Assembly (NCBI GenBank): GCA_002344215.1
Contig: DDSV01000030.1
Location: forward strand, 184 to 64,183
Source of the DNA: Akkermansiaceae bacterium UBA2381
GTDB lineage: Bacteria > Verrucomicrobiota > Verrucomicrobiia > Verrucomicrobiales > DEV007
Direction: 5' to 3'
Length of the DNA: 64,000 bases
The notes beneath the pieces were generated by a model. The model made no database searches and was not told the origin of the DNA. It worked only from the letters and a program-made list of their open reading frames with translations. Shown here piece by piece: positions 1-9,314 of this stretch. Both the position numbers and the translations under genes were made by a program. The number at the start of each line of letters is the position of its first letter. The first letter of the stretch is position 1.

Positions 1-1497
1 TCATCATGGACGGCAACGGGCGCTGGGCCGAGCGCCGCAACCGCCCGCGCCCGCTGGGGCACCGCGGGTGGCTGGGCGCTCGCCACGGTCGCACTCGGAT
101 TCGGCCTGAGCCAGAATGCGCTGCCGGCCTTTGCGAACAACTACGACCGCGAACTCGCCAAGAACGGGCTCTGGTCCTTCGTCGCCGCGTTTCGCGCCAA
201 CCAGCTCGACTACGACCGGTTCTATCCGGCGATGCCGATTGACGCCGCCTTCACCCGGATGCGCGCGCTCCTGGCGCGCGACGGCGCGACCCCGCTCACG
301 GACGACCCGAACGACCTGTTACGGATGGTGCCGGCACCGCGACCGGGGCCGGAGCACCGGCTGAACGTCATCCAGATCACAGTGGAAAGCCTGAGCGCGG
401 ATTTTTTGGGCGCGTTCAACCGTGCGTCGCACCTGACGCCGCAGCTCGACGCTCTGGCGCCGCAGAGTCTGGTGTTTGAAAATCTCTATGCCACGGGGAC
501 GCGGACCGATCGAGGCATGGAGGCGCTGACATTGTCCGTGCCGCCCACGCCGGGACGCTCCCTGGTGAAGCGTCCGGATAACGAGCACTTGTTCACCCTC
601 GGCTCCGTTTTCCGCGACAAGGGTTACTCGACCGCCTTCCTCTACGGCGGGTTTGGATACTTCGATAACATGAACCACTTCTTCGGCGAGAATGGATATC
701 GGGTCATCGATCGCACGAAGGTAGCGCCGGCCGACATCACCTTCGCCAATGTGTGGGGGGCGTGCGACGAGGATCTGTTCCGTTGGACGCTGCGAGAGGC
801 CGACCGCGACCATGCGGCGGGCCAGCCGTTTTTCCACTTCGTGATGACGACCTCGAATCACCGGCCGTACACCTTTCCCGAGGGCCGGATCGACCTGCCG
901 TCGAAAGTCTCCGGTCGCGCCGGGGCGGTGAAGTACACGGACTATGCCATCGGCGCCTTCCTGCGCGCCGCGGCGGAAAAACCGTGGTTTCGGAATACCG
1001 TCTTCGTGTTCGTGGCCGATCATTGTGCGAGCAGCGCGGGCAAGACAGAGCTGCCGGTGCAAAACTATCACATTCCGCTCTTGATCTACTCGCCGGGCGG
1101 CCAGGTGGCGCCTGGCCGCGTCACGGCGCTGATGAGCCAGGTGGACTTCGCACCGACGCTGCTCGGCCTGCTCAACTGGACGTATCCAAGTCGCTTTTAC
1201 GGCTGCAACGTGCTGGCGCTGCCGGCGGACCAGCCGGGCCGGGCGCTGATCGGCAACTACCAGAAACTCGGGTTGTATACGGGCGGCCAGCTGGGCGTGC
1301 TGAAGCCGGTGCGGAAGTCCGTCACGCTCGATTACAATGCCGCCACCCATGCGCTCGTCCCACGGGCGCCGAATGCCGCGTTGATCGACGACGCGATCGC
1401 CACGTACCAGACGGCGAGCTGGCTCTTCAAGCAGGGCCGCCAGCGTGAAATCGTCCGGGCCGATGCACCGCGTCATGTCGCCGCTGCTCCGCGTTGA
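1..1497 (+). CDS. LTA synthase-like sulfatase-fold phosphotransferase (5' end outside window)
   Basis: The reading frame is open from base 1, so the start lies upstream and 498 residues are visible. The fragment begins near the end of the membrane part (a hydrophobic stretch around residues 30-50). It continues with the linker NGLWSFVAAFR...LDYDRFY, typical of LtaS-family proteins, and then an alkaline-phosphatase/sulfatase-fold domain. The motif GTRTDRGMEA (about residues 166-175) carries the Thr that is the usual nucleophile, and FVADHC (about 337-342) supplies a metal-binding Asp-His pair. Family knowledge: these enzymes transfer phosphoglycerol or phosphoethanolamine from lipids to envelope polymers or glycans on the outer face of the inner membrane. 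The PAP2 gene that follows overlaps its 3' end, suggesting a shared lipid-phosphate role. The exact donor and acceptor cannot be told. Confidence 0.85.
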   Translation, partial: SSWTATGAGPSAATARARWGTAGGWALATVALGFGLSQNALPAFANNYDRELAKNGLWSFVAAFRANQLDYDRFYPAMPIDAAFTRMRALLARDGATPLTDDPNDLLRMVPAPRPGPEHRLNVIQITVESLSADFLGAFNRASHLTPQLDALAPQSLVFENLYATGTRTDRGMEALTLSVPPTPGRSLVKRPDNEHLFTLGSVFRDKGYSTAFLYGGFGYFDNMNHFFGENGYRVIDRTKVAPADITFANVWGACDEDLFRWTLREADRDHAAGQPFFHFVMTTSNHRPYTFPEGRIDLPSKVSGRAGAVKYTDYAIGAFLRAAAEKPWFRNTVFVFVADHCASSAGKTELPVQNYHIPLLIYSPGGQVAPGRVTALMSQVDFAPTLLGLLNWTYPSRFYGCNVLALPADQPGRALIGNYQKLGLYTGGQLGVLKPVRKSVTLDYNAATHALVPRAPNAALIDDAIATYQTASWLFKQGRQREIVRADAPRHVAAAPR

Positions 1498-2167
1498 GCG
1501 CACCCTGTGGCCGGCGGTGGCGCTGCTGTGCGCGGCGTTCGCGGTTTTCGAGCTGACGAACGCGGACGTGGCGGTGCAGGACCGGCTTTACGATTTCGCG
1601 GCGCACCGCTGGTTGATCGACGCCCACGCTCCGTTGCCGCGTGAGGTGTTCTATACGGGGCCCAAGGCGGCGCTCATCGCGCTCGGGAGTGCGTTGTTCG
1701 TGCTCGCGCTCACGCCGGAACGCTGGCGGTGGCGGGGGCGTTTCGCGGAACCGGCCCGCCGGCACTTGTGGGTCGCGCTGCTCACGCTCGGCGGCGTGCC
1801 GGCCGCGATCGGTCAGGTCAAGGCCGTGACCAACGTCTTCAGTCCTTCGGAAATCCGCCGATACGGCGGCGACGTGCGCTACGTGCGCGTGATCGAACCG
1901 TTTCCGGCGGCGGATCGCCCGGCCCGGGCCGGCCGCAGTTTTCCCGCCGGGCATGCCAGCGGAGGGTTTGCGCTCGTGGCCCTGAGCGGACTGGCGCGGA
2001 CTCGCCGCGGGCAGATTGCCGGGATTGTGCTGGGCGGAGTGGCCGGCGGAGCGATGGGATTCTATCAGATGGCAAAAGGTGCTCACTACCTCAGCCACAC
2101 GCTGGTCACGGCGCTGCTCGTGTGGATCGGATTTCTGCTTTGGCGGCGGGTGTTGCGCGTGATCTGA
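1445..2167 (+). CDS. PAP2-superfamily membrane phosphatase
   Basis: This is a 240-residue multi-pass membrane protein with the phosphatidic-acid-phosphatase type 2 signature: a K...RYGG-type first motif (lysine near 126, RRYGG near 139), SFPAGHASGG with His170, and GAHYLSH with His214 and His218. It is expected to dephosphorylate a lipid phosphate (undecaprenyl pyrophosphate, lipid A or phosphatidylglycerophosphate type) on the periplasmic side. The GTG at 1445 overlaps the upstream LtaS-like gene by 53 bases. In-frame ATGs at 1463 and 1475 are alternative starts that shorten the overlap. The overlap implies co-transcription and possibly handling of the lipid by-product of the neighbour. Substrate is not determinable from sequence. 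Confidence 0.85.
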   Translation: MKSSGPMHRVMSPLLRVERTLWPAVALLCAAFAVFELTNADVAVQDRLYDFAAHRWLIDAHAPLPREVFYTGPKAALIALGSALFVLALTPERWRWRGRFAEPARRHLWVALLTLGGVPAAIGQVKAVTNVFSPSEIRRYGGDVRYVRVIEPFPAADRPARAGRSFPAGHASGGFALVALSGLARTRRGQIAGIVLGGVAGGAMGFYQMAKGAHYLSHTLVTALLVWIGFLLWRRVLRVI

Positions 2168-2259
2168 TCGGCCGGGATGATCCGTGAGAGACGTCAGGTG
2201 CAAGGGCGGCAGCCTGTCGGCGACGGGTGATGCGAAATGAACCCGACGGAGACACCGCA

Positions 2260-3462
2260 ATGATTTCCAACGCGGGGAACGATACTCGGGCAGCGAAGCT
2301 CCGCCGTTTGCCGCCAGGGGTGTGGGCGCTTGGATTCGTCAGTCTCTTCATGGACATCTCATCCGAGATGATCCACGGGCTCCTGCCCGTGTTTCTGGTC
2401 GGCACGCTGGGCGCAAGCGTTGCTACGCTTGGATGGATCGAAGGCGTCGCCGAAAGCGCGGCCGCCATCACCAAGCTCTTTTCCGGAGTGTGGTCCGATC
2501 GAATCGGCCGACGAAAACCGCTGGCCGTGTTGGGCTACGGGCTGGCCGCGCTCACGAAGCCGCTCTTCCCGCTCGCCGACGGCATACTCATGGTGGTGAC
2601 CGCGCGATTCGTCGATCGAATCGGCAAGGGCATTCGAGGTGCACCCCGCGATGCGCTCATCGCAGACCTGACCCCCGCCGATCAACGGGGCGCGGCATTT
2701 GGACTTCGGCAATCCCTGGATACGGTCGGCGCGCTCGTCGGGCCGATGGTCGCGATGGCCGCCATCCTTTGGTTTTCCCATTCGGTCAGGTCGGTGTTGT
2801 GGCTCGCGATCCTCCCTGCGGTAATCGCGGTTGCGATCCTGGTGTTCGCCGTGCGCGAGCCAGAGTCCAGCCGGCTAAAAGTGAGGCGCGGAAATCCGCT
2901 GGCGGGATTCCGCTGGCGGAGTTTCCCCCGGCCTTTCTGGGCCCTCGTGGGCATCGTGGCGTTGTTTACCCTGACTCGATTCTCAGAGGCCTTCCTCGTG
3001 CTGCGGGCACAATCCACCGGACTCGACGTCGCCTATGCGCCCCTTGCGCTGGTCGTGATGAATCTCGCGTATGTCGTATCCGCCTTTCCCGCGGGGATGC
3101 TCTCGGATCGCTGGCCTCGCCGGCACCTGTTGGTGATCGGCTGCGTGGTGATGGTCCTCGCCGACCTTTTCCTCGCCTTCGGGCAGACGCCCCTTCCGAT
3201 CTTTATCGGCATCGCCGGTTGGGGGCTGCACCTGGGACTGACGGAAGGACTGATCGGCGCCCTGACCGCCGACCATGCACCGGTGGAATTGCGAGGAACG
3301 GCCTTCGGGGTCGTCAATCTGGTGCGGGGAGTCATGCTTCTGGTGGCCAGTGTGGCGGCGGGCGCGTTCTGGACCCACTTTGGGCCTCAAGTGACGTTTC
3401 TCTCCGGCGGCATTTTTGCCGCGCTGACGGTAGGCGCGATCGTTGCATTCGGCCGGCGGTGA
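2260..3462 (+). CDS. Major facilitator superfamily transporter
   Basis: A 400-residue protein with about 12 hydrophobic segments. The MFS motif A region between TM2 and TM3 is visible (GVWSDRIGRRKPLAVLGYG), and a related loop recurs in the second half (GMLSDRWPRRHLL). The cytoplasmic loop DRIGKGIRGAPRDALIADL is typical of a drug/sugar-like MFS subgroup often found near metal-resistance genes. I chose the ATG at 2260 because a GGAG lies eight bases upstream. In-frame GTG 2227 and ATG 2230 would add 10-11 residues but lack a good ribosome site. It precedes the RND efflux operon by 217 bases in the same direction. Substrate is unknown. Confidence 0.85.
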   Translation: MISNAGNDTRAAKLRRLPPGVWALGFVSLFMDISSEMIHGLLPVFLVGTLGASVATLGWIEGVAESAAAITKLFSGVWSDRIGRRKPLAVLGYGLAALTKPLFPLADGILMVVTARFVDRIGKGIRGAPRDALIADLTPADQRGAAFGLRQSLDTVGALVGPMVAMAAILWFSHSVRSVLWLAILPAVIAVAILVFAVREPESSRLKVRRGNPLAGFRWRSFPRPFWALVGIVALFTLTRFSEAFLVLRAQSTGLDVAYAPLALVVMNLAYVVSAFPAGMLSDRWPRRHLLVIGCVVMVLADLFLAFGQTPLPIFIGIAGWGLHLGLTEGLIGALTADHAPVELRGTAFGVVNLVRGVMLLVASVAAGAFWTHFGPQVTFLSGGIFAALTVGAIVAFGRR

Positions 3463-3513
3463 AGAACCAGAACCATCCGGTTCGACGAAAGATTACCAGA
3501 CGATGACATGCGC

Positions 3514-3529
3514 ATTACATCGTTGTAAT
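3514..3529. promoter_or_regulatory. Palindrome upstream of the RND efflux operon
   Basis: ATTACA-TCGT-TGTAAT is a 16-base inverted repeat (14 of 16 positions symmetric) in the 217-base gap between the MFS gene and the efflux lipoprotein start. Its place in the presumed promoter region makes it a candidate operator for a metal- or drug-responsive repressor. No regulator gene is adjacent in this window, so this is inference from position and symmetry only. Confidence 0.35.
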
Positions 3530-3679
3530 CCGTGCGCAAAGGCTCGCCCGGGTTTCTCCACTGGTTTCGCATCGCGCAGATGCGGGGATCGGCGGACGCT
3601 GATTACACTCCGAACCTGCTCGGACTTGTCGTGCGGGTCCTGTCGCTGCCCCACTTCCCCGCATTTTCCCTTCGTTTGT

Positions 3680-5068
3680 ATGACGCCCCGATCACCCGTC
3701 TTCCTCGTCTCGTTCGCGGTTGCCGCCCTGGGCGGATGCGCGACCTATCAGCCGAAGCCGGTCGACGCCGGCACTTCGCAAGCGCACCTCGACGGCCGCC
3801 GGCTCGACGACGCCGGCCTGCGCCAGTTCCTCGCCACGCATGGTCAGCCGGCCGGTGCAGAATGGGATCTGCCCCGACTTACACTGACGGGGTTGTATTT
3901 CAGCCCGGACCTGGATCTCGCACGGGCCCAATATATCGAGGCCGAAGCGGGAGTCCTGGCCGCCAAGGCGCGGCCGAATCCGACGTTTCGCTTTGCACCC
4001 GCCTACAACCGGGACACCCCCGGCGGCTTTTCACCCTGGATTCTCGGTCATGCGCTCGACGTGCCGGTCGAGACGGCCGGCAAGCGAGTCGATCGCACCG
4101 CGGAGGCTCGCCATCGGGCCGAGGCATTCCGCCTTCAGATCGCCGGCCGAGCCTGGACGGTGCGCAGTGCCATCCGTCGCGCGCTGACCGATTTGCAGGC
4201 GGCCGAAGCGACCGCCGACCTGTGGCACGGGCAAAGGCCGCTCCTCGCCGACGCCGCGCGGATCGTGGAGGCGCAGGTGGGCGCGGGCGATGTCGCGGCG
4301 ATTCACGCCGCGCAAGCCCGCATCGCTGTGAACCGGGCGGAGCTTGCCGCGCGCGAAAGCGAGCGCGCGGTAACTACGGCGCGCAGCCAGCTCGCGCAGG
4401 CGCTGGGCCTTCCGCTGGCCGCCGTGAGCGACGTGCGCTTTTCGTATCGCGGACTCTCCGACGCGACCGAATCGGGCAATGCGTCGGCGGCCCGCACCTG
4501 GGCGGCGCAAAATCGCGCGGATCTGCTGGCGGAACTCGCCCACTACGCGGCTGCCGAAGATGTGCTGCGGGGAGAAATCGCGCGGCAATACCCCGACGTT
4601 ACTCTCGGTCCCGGTTACCAACTCGACCAGGGCGAAGGCAAATGGTCGCTGGGCATCGGCATTACCCTGCCGGTTTTTCACCAGAATCAGGGCCCCATCG
4701 CGGCGGCAAAAGCGCGACGTGATGTGGCCGCGGCCCGCTTTCTCGCCCTCCAGAATCGCATTCTCGCCGAGGTCGATCGGGCGGTCGCCGACCACGCGGC
4801 GGCGCTCGGCGATCTGGAAACCGTCAAGGCCATGCGCAAGAACCTCGAACGCCAGACGCAAACGATCGAGGCACAACAACGGGTCGGTGAAACCTCACGG
4901 CTCGATCTGTTGCGGGCACGGATCGAGCTCGCGGACAACTCCCGGGCGGAACTGGAAGCGCGGGTCCGCGCGGCCCGGGCGCTCGCCGCGCTGGAAGATG
5001 CCGTGCAACGGCCGCTGCAATGGCCCGAGTCGGTCTGGCGCACGAGTCCGCGTCCTCCCGCGCAATAA
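3680..5068 (+). CDS. TolC/CzcC-family outer-membrane efflux lipoprotein
   Basis: 462 residues. The chosen ATG at 3680 places a signal peptide directly at the N-terminus with a lipobox-like LGGC (Cys20). The frame is open further upstream but that extension has no signal-peptide character. The body has two repeated long amphipathic alpha-helical segments rich in Ala, Arg and Glu (about residues 120-220 and 320-440), separated by beta-type stretches such as YPDVTLGPGYQ and WSLGIGITLPVF, as in outer-membrane efflux proteins. It is the outer-membrane duct of a tripartite pump with the two genes that follow. The spacing to the adaptor gene is 39 bases, so they are probably one operon. Confidence 0.88.
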   Translation: MTPRSPVFLVSFAVAALGGCATYQPKPVDAGTSQAHLDGRRLDDAGLRQFLATHGQPAGAEWDLPRLTLTGLYFSPDLDLARAQYIEAEAGVLAAKARPNPTFRFAPAYNRDTPGGFSPWILGHALDVPVETAGKRVDRTAEARHRAEAFRLQIAGRAWTVRSAIRRALTDLQAAEATADLWHGQRPLLADAARIVEAQVGAGDVAAIHAAQARIAVNRAELAARESERAVTTARSQLAQALGLPLAAVSDVRFSYRGLSDATESGNASAARTWAAQNRADLLAELAHYAAAEDVLRGEIARQYPDVTLGPGYQLDQGEGKWSLGIGITLPVFHQNQGPIAAAKARRDVAAARFLALQNRILAEVDRAVADHAAALGDLETVKAMRKNLERQTQTIEAQQRVGETSRLDLLRARIELADNSRAELEARVRAARALAALEDAVQRPLQWPESVWRTSPRPPAQ

Positions 5069-5107
5069 CCCTCCAACCCCACTCCCGGTTCTCCTTTCAC
5101 GCCTGCC

Positions 5108-6079
5108 ATGAAATTGTTTCTCCTGCTTCTGCTGCTCACCGCCGTGGTGCATGCCGCGCCCACTGCCTCCGCTCCTGCAACGCTGTCGAAGGAAGGCGAC
5201 CTCATGACCATCGTCCTTACGCCGGAAGCGGAGGCGCGACTGCGACTGAAGGTGGTGGCGGTGGAACGCCGGGCGGTGCCGGCCTCGCGCCTGTTCGCGG
5301 GTGAAGTGGTGCGACCGCTGGCGGCGAACGAAGCGGTCACCGCGCCCGTCCTCGGCGGCACGCTCGAGGAAACCTTGCGACTGGCTGACCTGCAGGCGGC
5401 CGCCGACGGGCGCGTGCTGCAGGCGCAGACGCAGGTGGACGCGGCGAAGATCGCGCTCGATCGGGCGGAGAAGGTCCTGAGTGCCGAGGCGGGGAGTGTC
5501 CGTTCCGTCGATGAAGCGAAGGCGACGCTGGCTCTCGCGGATGCCGCGCTGCGCACGGCCAGGGCGCAGCGCGCTCTCCTGGGCACGCCCGTCGGTCCGG
5601 CGGGCCAGGGGCGCCGATTGTGGATTCGCGTCTCGATCTACAGCGGGGAGACTGCGCTGCTCGAGCCGAAGGCCGACGCGATCATCCGGGGCATCACCTC
5701 CTCCGGCGCAGGCCAGCCGGCCAAACCGGTCGCAGGTCCTCTGACGGCGAACGCTCTCACGTCGACGATCGATTGGTACTACGAACTTCCCGCCAATCAT
5801 GCCGCGCGAGCGGGCGAGCGAGTCGCGGTCGAAATTCCGCTCGCCCAGAGCGACACCGAGAAGCGGGTGCTACCGTTCAGCGCGGTCCTGCACGACATCC
5901 ACGGCGGCCAGTGGGTCTACGAGGCCATCGCGCCGCACACCTATGCCCGGCGTCGGATTCAGGTGGAGCGGCTCGCGGGTGATCTCGCCGTGCTCGCCAC
6001 TGGGCCTGCGGCGGGAACGAAGATCGTCACGGATGGATCGGCCGAGCTGTTCGGCACCGAGTTCATGACCGGGAAATAG
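5108..6079 (+). CDS. RND efflux periplasmic adaptor (HlyD/CzcB-like)
   Basis: 323 residues, with a signal peptide at residues 1-17 (LLLLLLTAVVHA). An alanine-rich alpha-helical hairpin follows (about residues 95-155) and then beta-rich barrel and membrane-proximal parts (about 170-320, including GERVAVEIPLAQ and LPFSAVLHDIHGGQWVYE). It would bridge the inner-membrane pump and the outer-membrane duct. It is short for a CusB/CzcB-type adaptor (commonly about 380-520 residues) and shows no Met- or His-rich metal-binding segment at either end. It sits 17 bases before the pump gene and is surely co-transcribed with it. Confidence 0.82.
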   Translation: MKLFLLLLLLTAVVHAAPTASAPATLSKEGDLMTIVLTPEAEARLRLKVVAVERRAVPASRLFAGEVVRPLAANEAVTAPVLGGTLEETLRLADLQAAADGRVLQAQTQVDAAKIALDRAEKVLSAEAGSVRSVDEAKATLALADAALRTARAQRALLGTPVGPAGQGRRLWIRVSIYSGETALLEPKADAIIRGITSSGAGQPAKPVAGPLTANALTSTIDWYYELPANHAARAGERVAVEIPLAQSDTEKRVLPFSAVLHDIHGGQWVYEAIAPHTYARRRIQVERLAGDLAVLATGPAAGTKIVTDGSAELFGTEFMTGK

Positions 6080-6096
6080 GTCCGCGCTCCCTGATC

Positions 6097-9000
6097 ATGC
6101 TCAACGCCATCGTCTCCTGGGCGCTCAACATGCGCGTCCTCATCGTGGCCGTCGCCGCGGCGCTGCTCTTTGCCGGCGTCAACGCCACGCGCAATGCGCC
6201 GCTGGACGTTTTTCCCGAATTCGCCCCGCCGCTGGTCGAGGTGCAGACCGAGGCGCCCGGTCTTTCCACGGAGGAGGTCGACGCCCTCGTCACCGTGCCG
6301 CTGGAGAACTCACTCAATGGCCTGCCGTTCCTCAAAACGATCCGTTCCAAATCCGTCCTCGGCCTCTCCTCCGTCGTGATGATTTTCAAAACGGGGACCG
6401 ACATTCTCCAGGCACGGCAACTCGTACAGGAGCGTCTGAACCTCGCGCAAAACCGCCTCCCCGCCGTGGTCAAGCCACCGGTGCTGATGGCTCCCTACTC
6501 CTCGTTGAGCCGGGTTTTGAAAGTCGGTCTCCGCTCGGACACGCTCGATCAGATGGAACTCAGCGAGATCGCCCTCTGGACGATGCGTCCCCGCCTCATG
6601 TCCGTGTCGGGCGTGGCCAACGTGGCCATCTGGGGTCAGCGGGACAAGCAATTCCAGGTGCTCGTCGATCCCCAGAAACTTCGCGCCGCCGGCATCACCC
6701 TCGATGCCATCACGAAGGCGGCAGGCGATGCCGCGGTGATCAGCGCGGGCGGATTCATCGACACGCCGAACCTGCGTCTCCCCGTCAACCAACTCTCCCT
6801 CATCGCTACACCGGAGGATCTCGCCCGCACCGTCGTCGAATTCCGCAACGGTGCCCCCGTCCGCCTCGGAGATGTCGCAGAGGTCAAGATCGGCCACCCC
6901 TCCCTGATTGGCGACGCGGTCATCGATGACGGCGACGGCATCCTCCTCATCGTCGAGAAGCAGCCCTGGGGAAACACCCTCGATGTCACGACCGGAGTCG
7001 AGAAGGTGCTCGAGGAGTTGAAGCCCGGTCTGCCCGGCGTCACGATCGACAGCACCATCTTCCGACCCGCCACTTTCATCCAGCTCTCCATCGACCATCT
7101 CACCGAAGCTCTCTGGCTCGGCTGCCTCCTCGTCGTCGTCGTGCTCGCCCTCTTCCTCGGCGACTGGCGGACCACGGTCATCAGCGTCACCGCGATCCCG
7201 CTTTCCCTCGCCATCGCGCTGCTCCTGCTGCGTTGGCGCGGCGAAACGATCAACACGATGATTCTCGCCGGTCTCATCATCGCCCTCGGGGAAGTAGTCG
7301 ACGATGCCATCATCGATGTGGAAAACATCCTGCGCCGTTTGCGGCAGAATGCCCTACTCGCAAACCCGCGGTCGAAGATCAAAGTCGTCCTCGACGCCTC
7401 GATCGAGGTCCGCAGCGCCGTCGTCTATGCGAGTGTCATCATCGTCCTCGTGTTTGTTCCGGTGTTTTTCCTGCCGGGGCTCGCGGGCACTTTCTTCCGA
7501 CCGCTCGCGCTCTCCTACATTCTTGCCATCACCGCCTCGCTCGCCGTCGCCCTGACATTGACACCGGCGCTGAGCCTCATTCTGCTCAAGGTCAAGCCCG
7601 GCGAACACCGCGATGCCCTGCTCTCTCGGGGGATGAAGGCCACCTATCGTGGCGTCCTGCCGGTCTTCGCTCGACGCCCTTGGGCTGCCATGATCTTCCT
7701 CGTGCTCGCCTTCCTCGGCACCGGCTGGATCTGGAAGACACAACTCAAGGAGGAGTTCCTCCCGAGCTTCAAGGAGCGCGATTTCCTGATGCACTGGCTG
7801 GAGAAACCCAACACCAGCGTCGAGGCCAGCAAACGCATCACCATCGCCGCCGCTACCGATCTTCTCAAGGTGCCCGGCGTGCGCAACCAGGGAGCCCATA
7901 TCGGCCGCGCCGAGGTCGCCGACGAGGTCGTCGGGCCTGACTTCACCGAACTCTGGATCAGTCTCGATCCGGAGGCACCCTATGACGAAACAATTCAGAA
8001 AGTGCAGGCGGTCGTCGATGGTTACCCCGGACTCACCCGCGATCTCCTCACCTTCCTGCGCGAACGCATCAAGGAGGTGCTCACCGGGGCCAGCGCCAGT
8101 ATCGTCGTGCGCATCTTCGGCCCCGACCTCGACCAGCTCCGAACCCACGCAGCCGAGGTCGGTGATGCCCTCAAGGACATTCCCGGAGTGAGTGCCCTGA
8201 AAGTCGAGCCGCAGGTGCAGGTGCCCCAGATCACCGTCAAACTTCGACCCGAGAATGCCGCCCTTCACGGCCTCACCGCCGGGCAGGTGCGCCAGGCCGT
8301 CACCACACTCATCAGCGGACGCAAGGTCGGCGAGGTCTATCAGGACCAGCGTGTCCACGAGGTTACGGTCTGGAGTGTTCCCTCAGTGCGTGCCGATTAC
8401 ACGACACTGCGCGAACTTCTCCTTGAAACTCCGTCCGGCGGTCATGTCCGCCTCGCCGATGTCGCCGACCTCGCCATCGTGCCCACACCCAACGCCATCA
8501 AGCGCGAAGGTGCCTCGCGCCGCATCGACGTCACCTGCAACGTCAGCGGACGCGCTCTCGGTGATGTCGCCCGTGAGATCGAGGAACGCATCACCAAGAT
8601 CCCCTTCGCCAATGGCTACCATCCTGAAATCCTCGGAGAATGGGCTGAACGTCAGGCCGCCCAGAGCCGCCTCGGCTGGCTCGCCCTCGCGTCGCTGGCG
8701 GGCATCCTCGCCCTGCTCCTCGCCGACTTTCAATCACCGCGCCTCGTCCTCCTCATCGCGTTGACGCTGCCCTTTGCTCTCATCGGCGGGGTTTTGGCCG
8801 CTTGGCTCGGTGGAGGCATTCTCTCGCTCGGCTCTCTCGTCGGGTTCGTTACCGTCCTCGGCATCGCGGCGCGAAACGGTATCCTCCTCGTCAGCCACTA
8901 TCGACACCTTCAGGTCGAGGAGCAGAACCCCTTCGGTCTCGACCTCGTCCTGCGGGGCAGTGAGGAGCGGCTCATCCCCATCCTCATGACGGCCGCCACC

Positions 9001-9183
9001 GCCGCCCTCGCTCTGCTTCCCCTCGTCCTCAAGGGTGACGTCCCCGGCAACGAGATCGAGCGGCCCATGGCTCTCGTCATCCTCGGCGGCCTCGTCACGA
9101 GCACGCTGCTCAATCTGTTCCTACTGCCATCCCTCTACATGCGATTCGGAGGAAAGCCTAACAAGACACTCTCATTTCGGTGA
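6097..9183 (+). CDS. RND efflux pump, CusA/CzcA-like inner-membrane subunit
   Basis: 1028 residues, the normal size for an RND permease. The N-terminal TM1 (residues about 9-28) is followed by the family motif with DVFPEFAPP and a large porter loop. TMs 2-6 come next, then a second porter loop starting near residue 560 and TMs 8-12. TM4 carries GEVVDDAIIDVEN, with two adjacent acidic residues in the proton-relay position. Overall the N-terminus and loops look like the heavy-metal efflux branch, but canonical HME pumps have a single Asp in a DFG...VDGAV context. The substrate (metal cation versus organic compound) is therefore left open. It is the last gene of the operon. Confidence 0.88.
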   Translation: MLNAIVSWALNMRVLIVAVAAALLFAGVNATRNAPLDVFPEFAPPLVEVQTEAPGLSTEEVDALVTVPLENSLNGLPFLKTIRSKSVLGLSSVVMIFKTGTDILQARQLVQERLNLAQNRLPAVVKPPVLMAPYSSLSRVLKVGLRSDTLDQMELSEIALWTMRPRLMSVSGVANVAIWGQRDKQFQVLVDPQKLRAAGITLDAITKAAGDAAVISAGGFIDTPNLRLPVNQLSLIATPEDLARTVVEFRNGAPVRLGDVAEVKIGHPSLIGDAVIDDGDGILLIVEKQPWGNTLDVTTGVEKVLEELKPGLPGVTIDSTIFRPATFIQLSIDHLTEALWLGCLLVVVVLALFLGDWRTTVISVTAIPLSLAIALLLLRWRGETINTMILAGLIIALGEVVDDAIIDVENILRRLRQNALLANPRSKIKVVLDASIEVRSAVVYASVIIVLVFVPVFFLPGLAGTFFRPLALSYILAITASLAVALTLTPALSLILLKVKPGEHRDALLSRGMKATYRGVLPVFARRPWAAMIFLVLAFLGTGWIWKTQLKEEFLPSFKERDFLMHWLEKPNTSVEASKRITIAAATDLLKVPGVRNQGAHIGRAEVADEVVGPDFTELWISLDPEAPYDETIQKVQAVVDGYPGLTRDLLTFLRERIKEVLTGASASIVVRIFGPDLDQLRTHAAEVGDALKDIPGVSALKVEPQVQVPQITVKLRPENAALHGLTAGQVRQAVTTLISGRKVGEVYQDQRVHEVTVWSVPSVRADYTTLRELLLETPSGGHVRLADVADLAIVPTPNAIKREGASRRIDVTCNVSGRALGDVAREIEERITKIPFANGYHPEILGEWAERQAAQSRLGWLALASLAGILALLLADFQSPRLVLLIALTLPFALIGGVLAAWLGGGILSLGSLVGFVTVLGIAARNGILLVSHYRHLQVEEQNPFGLDLVLRGSEERLIPILMTAATAALALLPLVLKGDVPGNEIERPMALVILGGLVTSTLLNLFLLPSLYMRFGGKPNKTLSFR

Positions 9184-9314
9184 CTCCAAATCTAGTGAAT
9201 CTCATTAACAAGGGTCCCTCCCTGACAGGCACTGCCCTTTTCCGGGTATCCGAGACCTAGTCGCCGGAATAGCTGAAGAACGGTTCCACGTCTGTATTTC
9301 CTTAAAATTTTATT
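9184..9314. other. Intergenic gap with a drop in GC content
   Basis: 131 bases between the efflux operon and the asparagine-synthetase-like gene. I see no clear terminator. The sequence becomes AT-rich just before the next start (TTAAAATTTTATT at about 9301-9313). It marks the border between very GC-rich and more moderate DNA, compatible with a horizontally acquired block downstream. Confidence 0.4.

Noticed and set aside
319..1503. Long minus-strand open frame of 394 codons opposite the LtaS-like gene
   Set aside because: High-GC antisense shadow with Arg/His/Gln-rich nonsense composition; the plus strand has clear family motifs.
7354..8358. 334-codon minus-strand frame opposite the RND pump gene
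   Set aside because: Asp/Gly/Glu-rich mirror of the pump coding frame, no domain.
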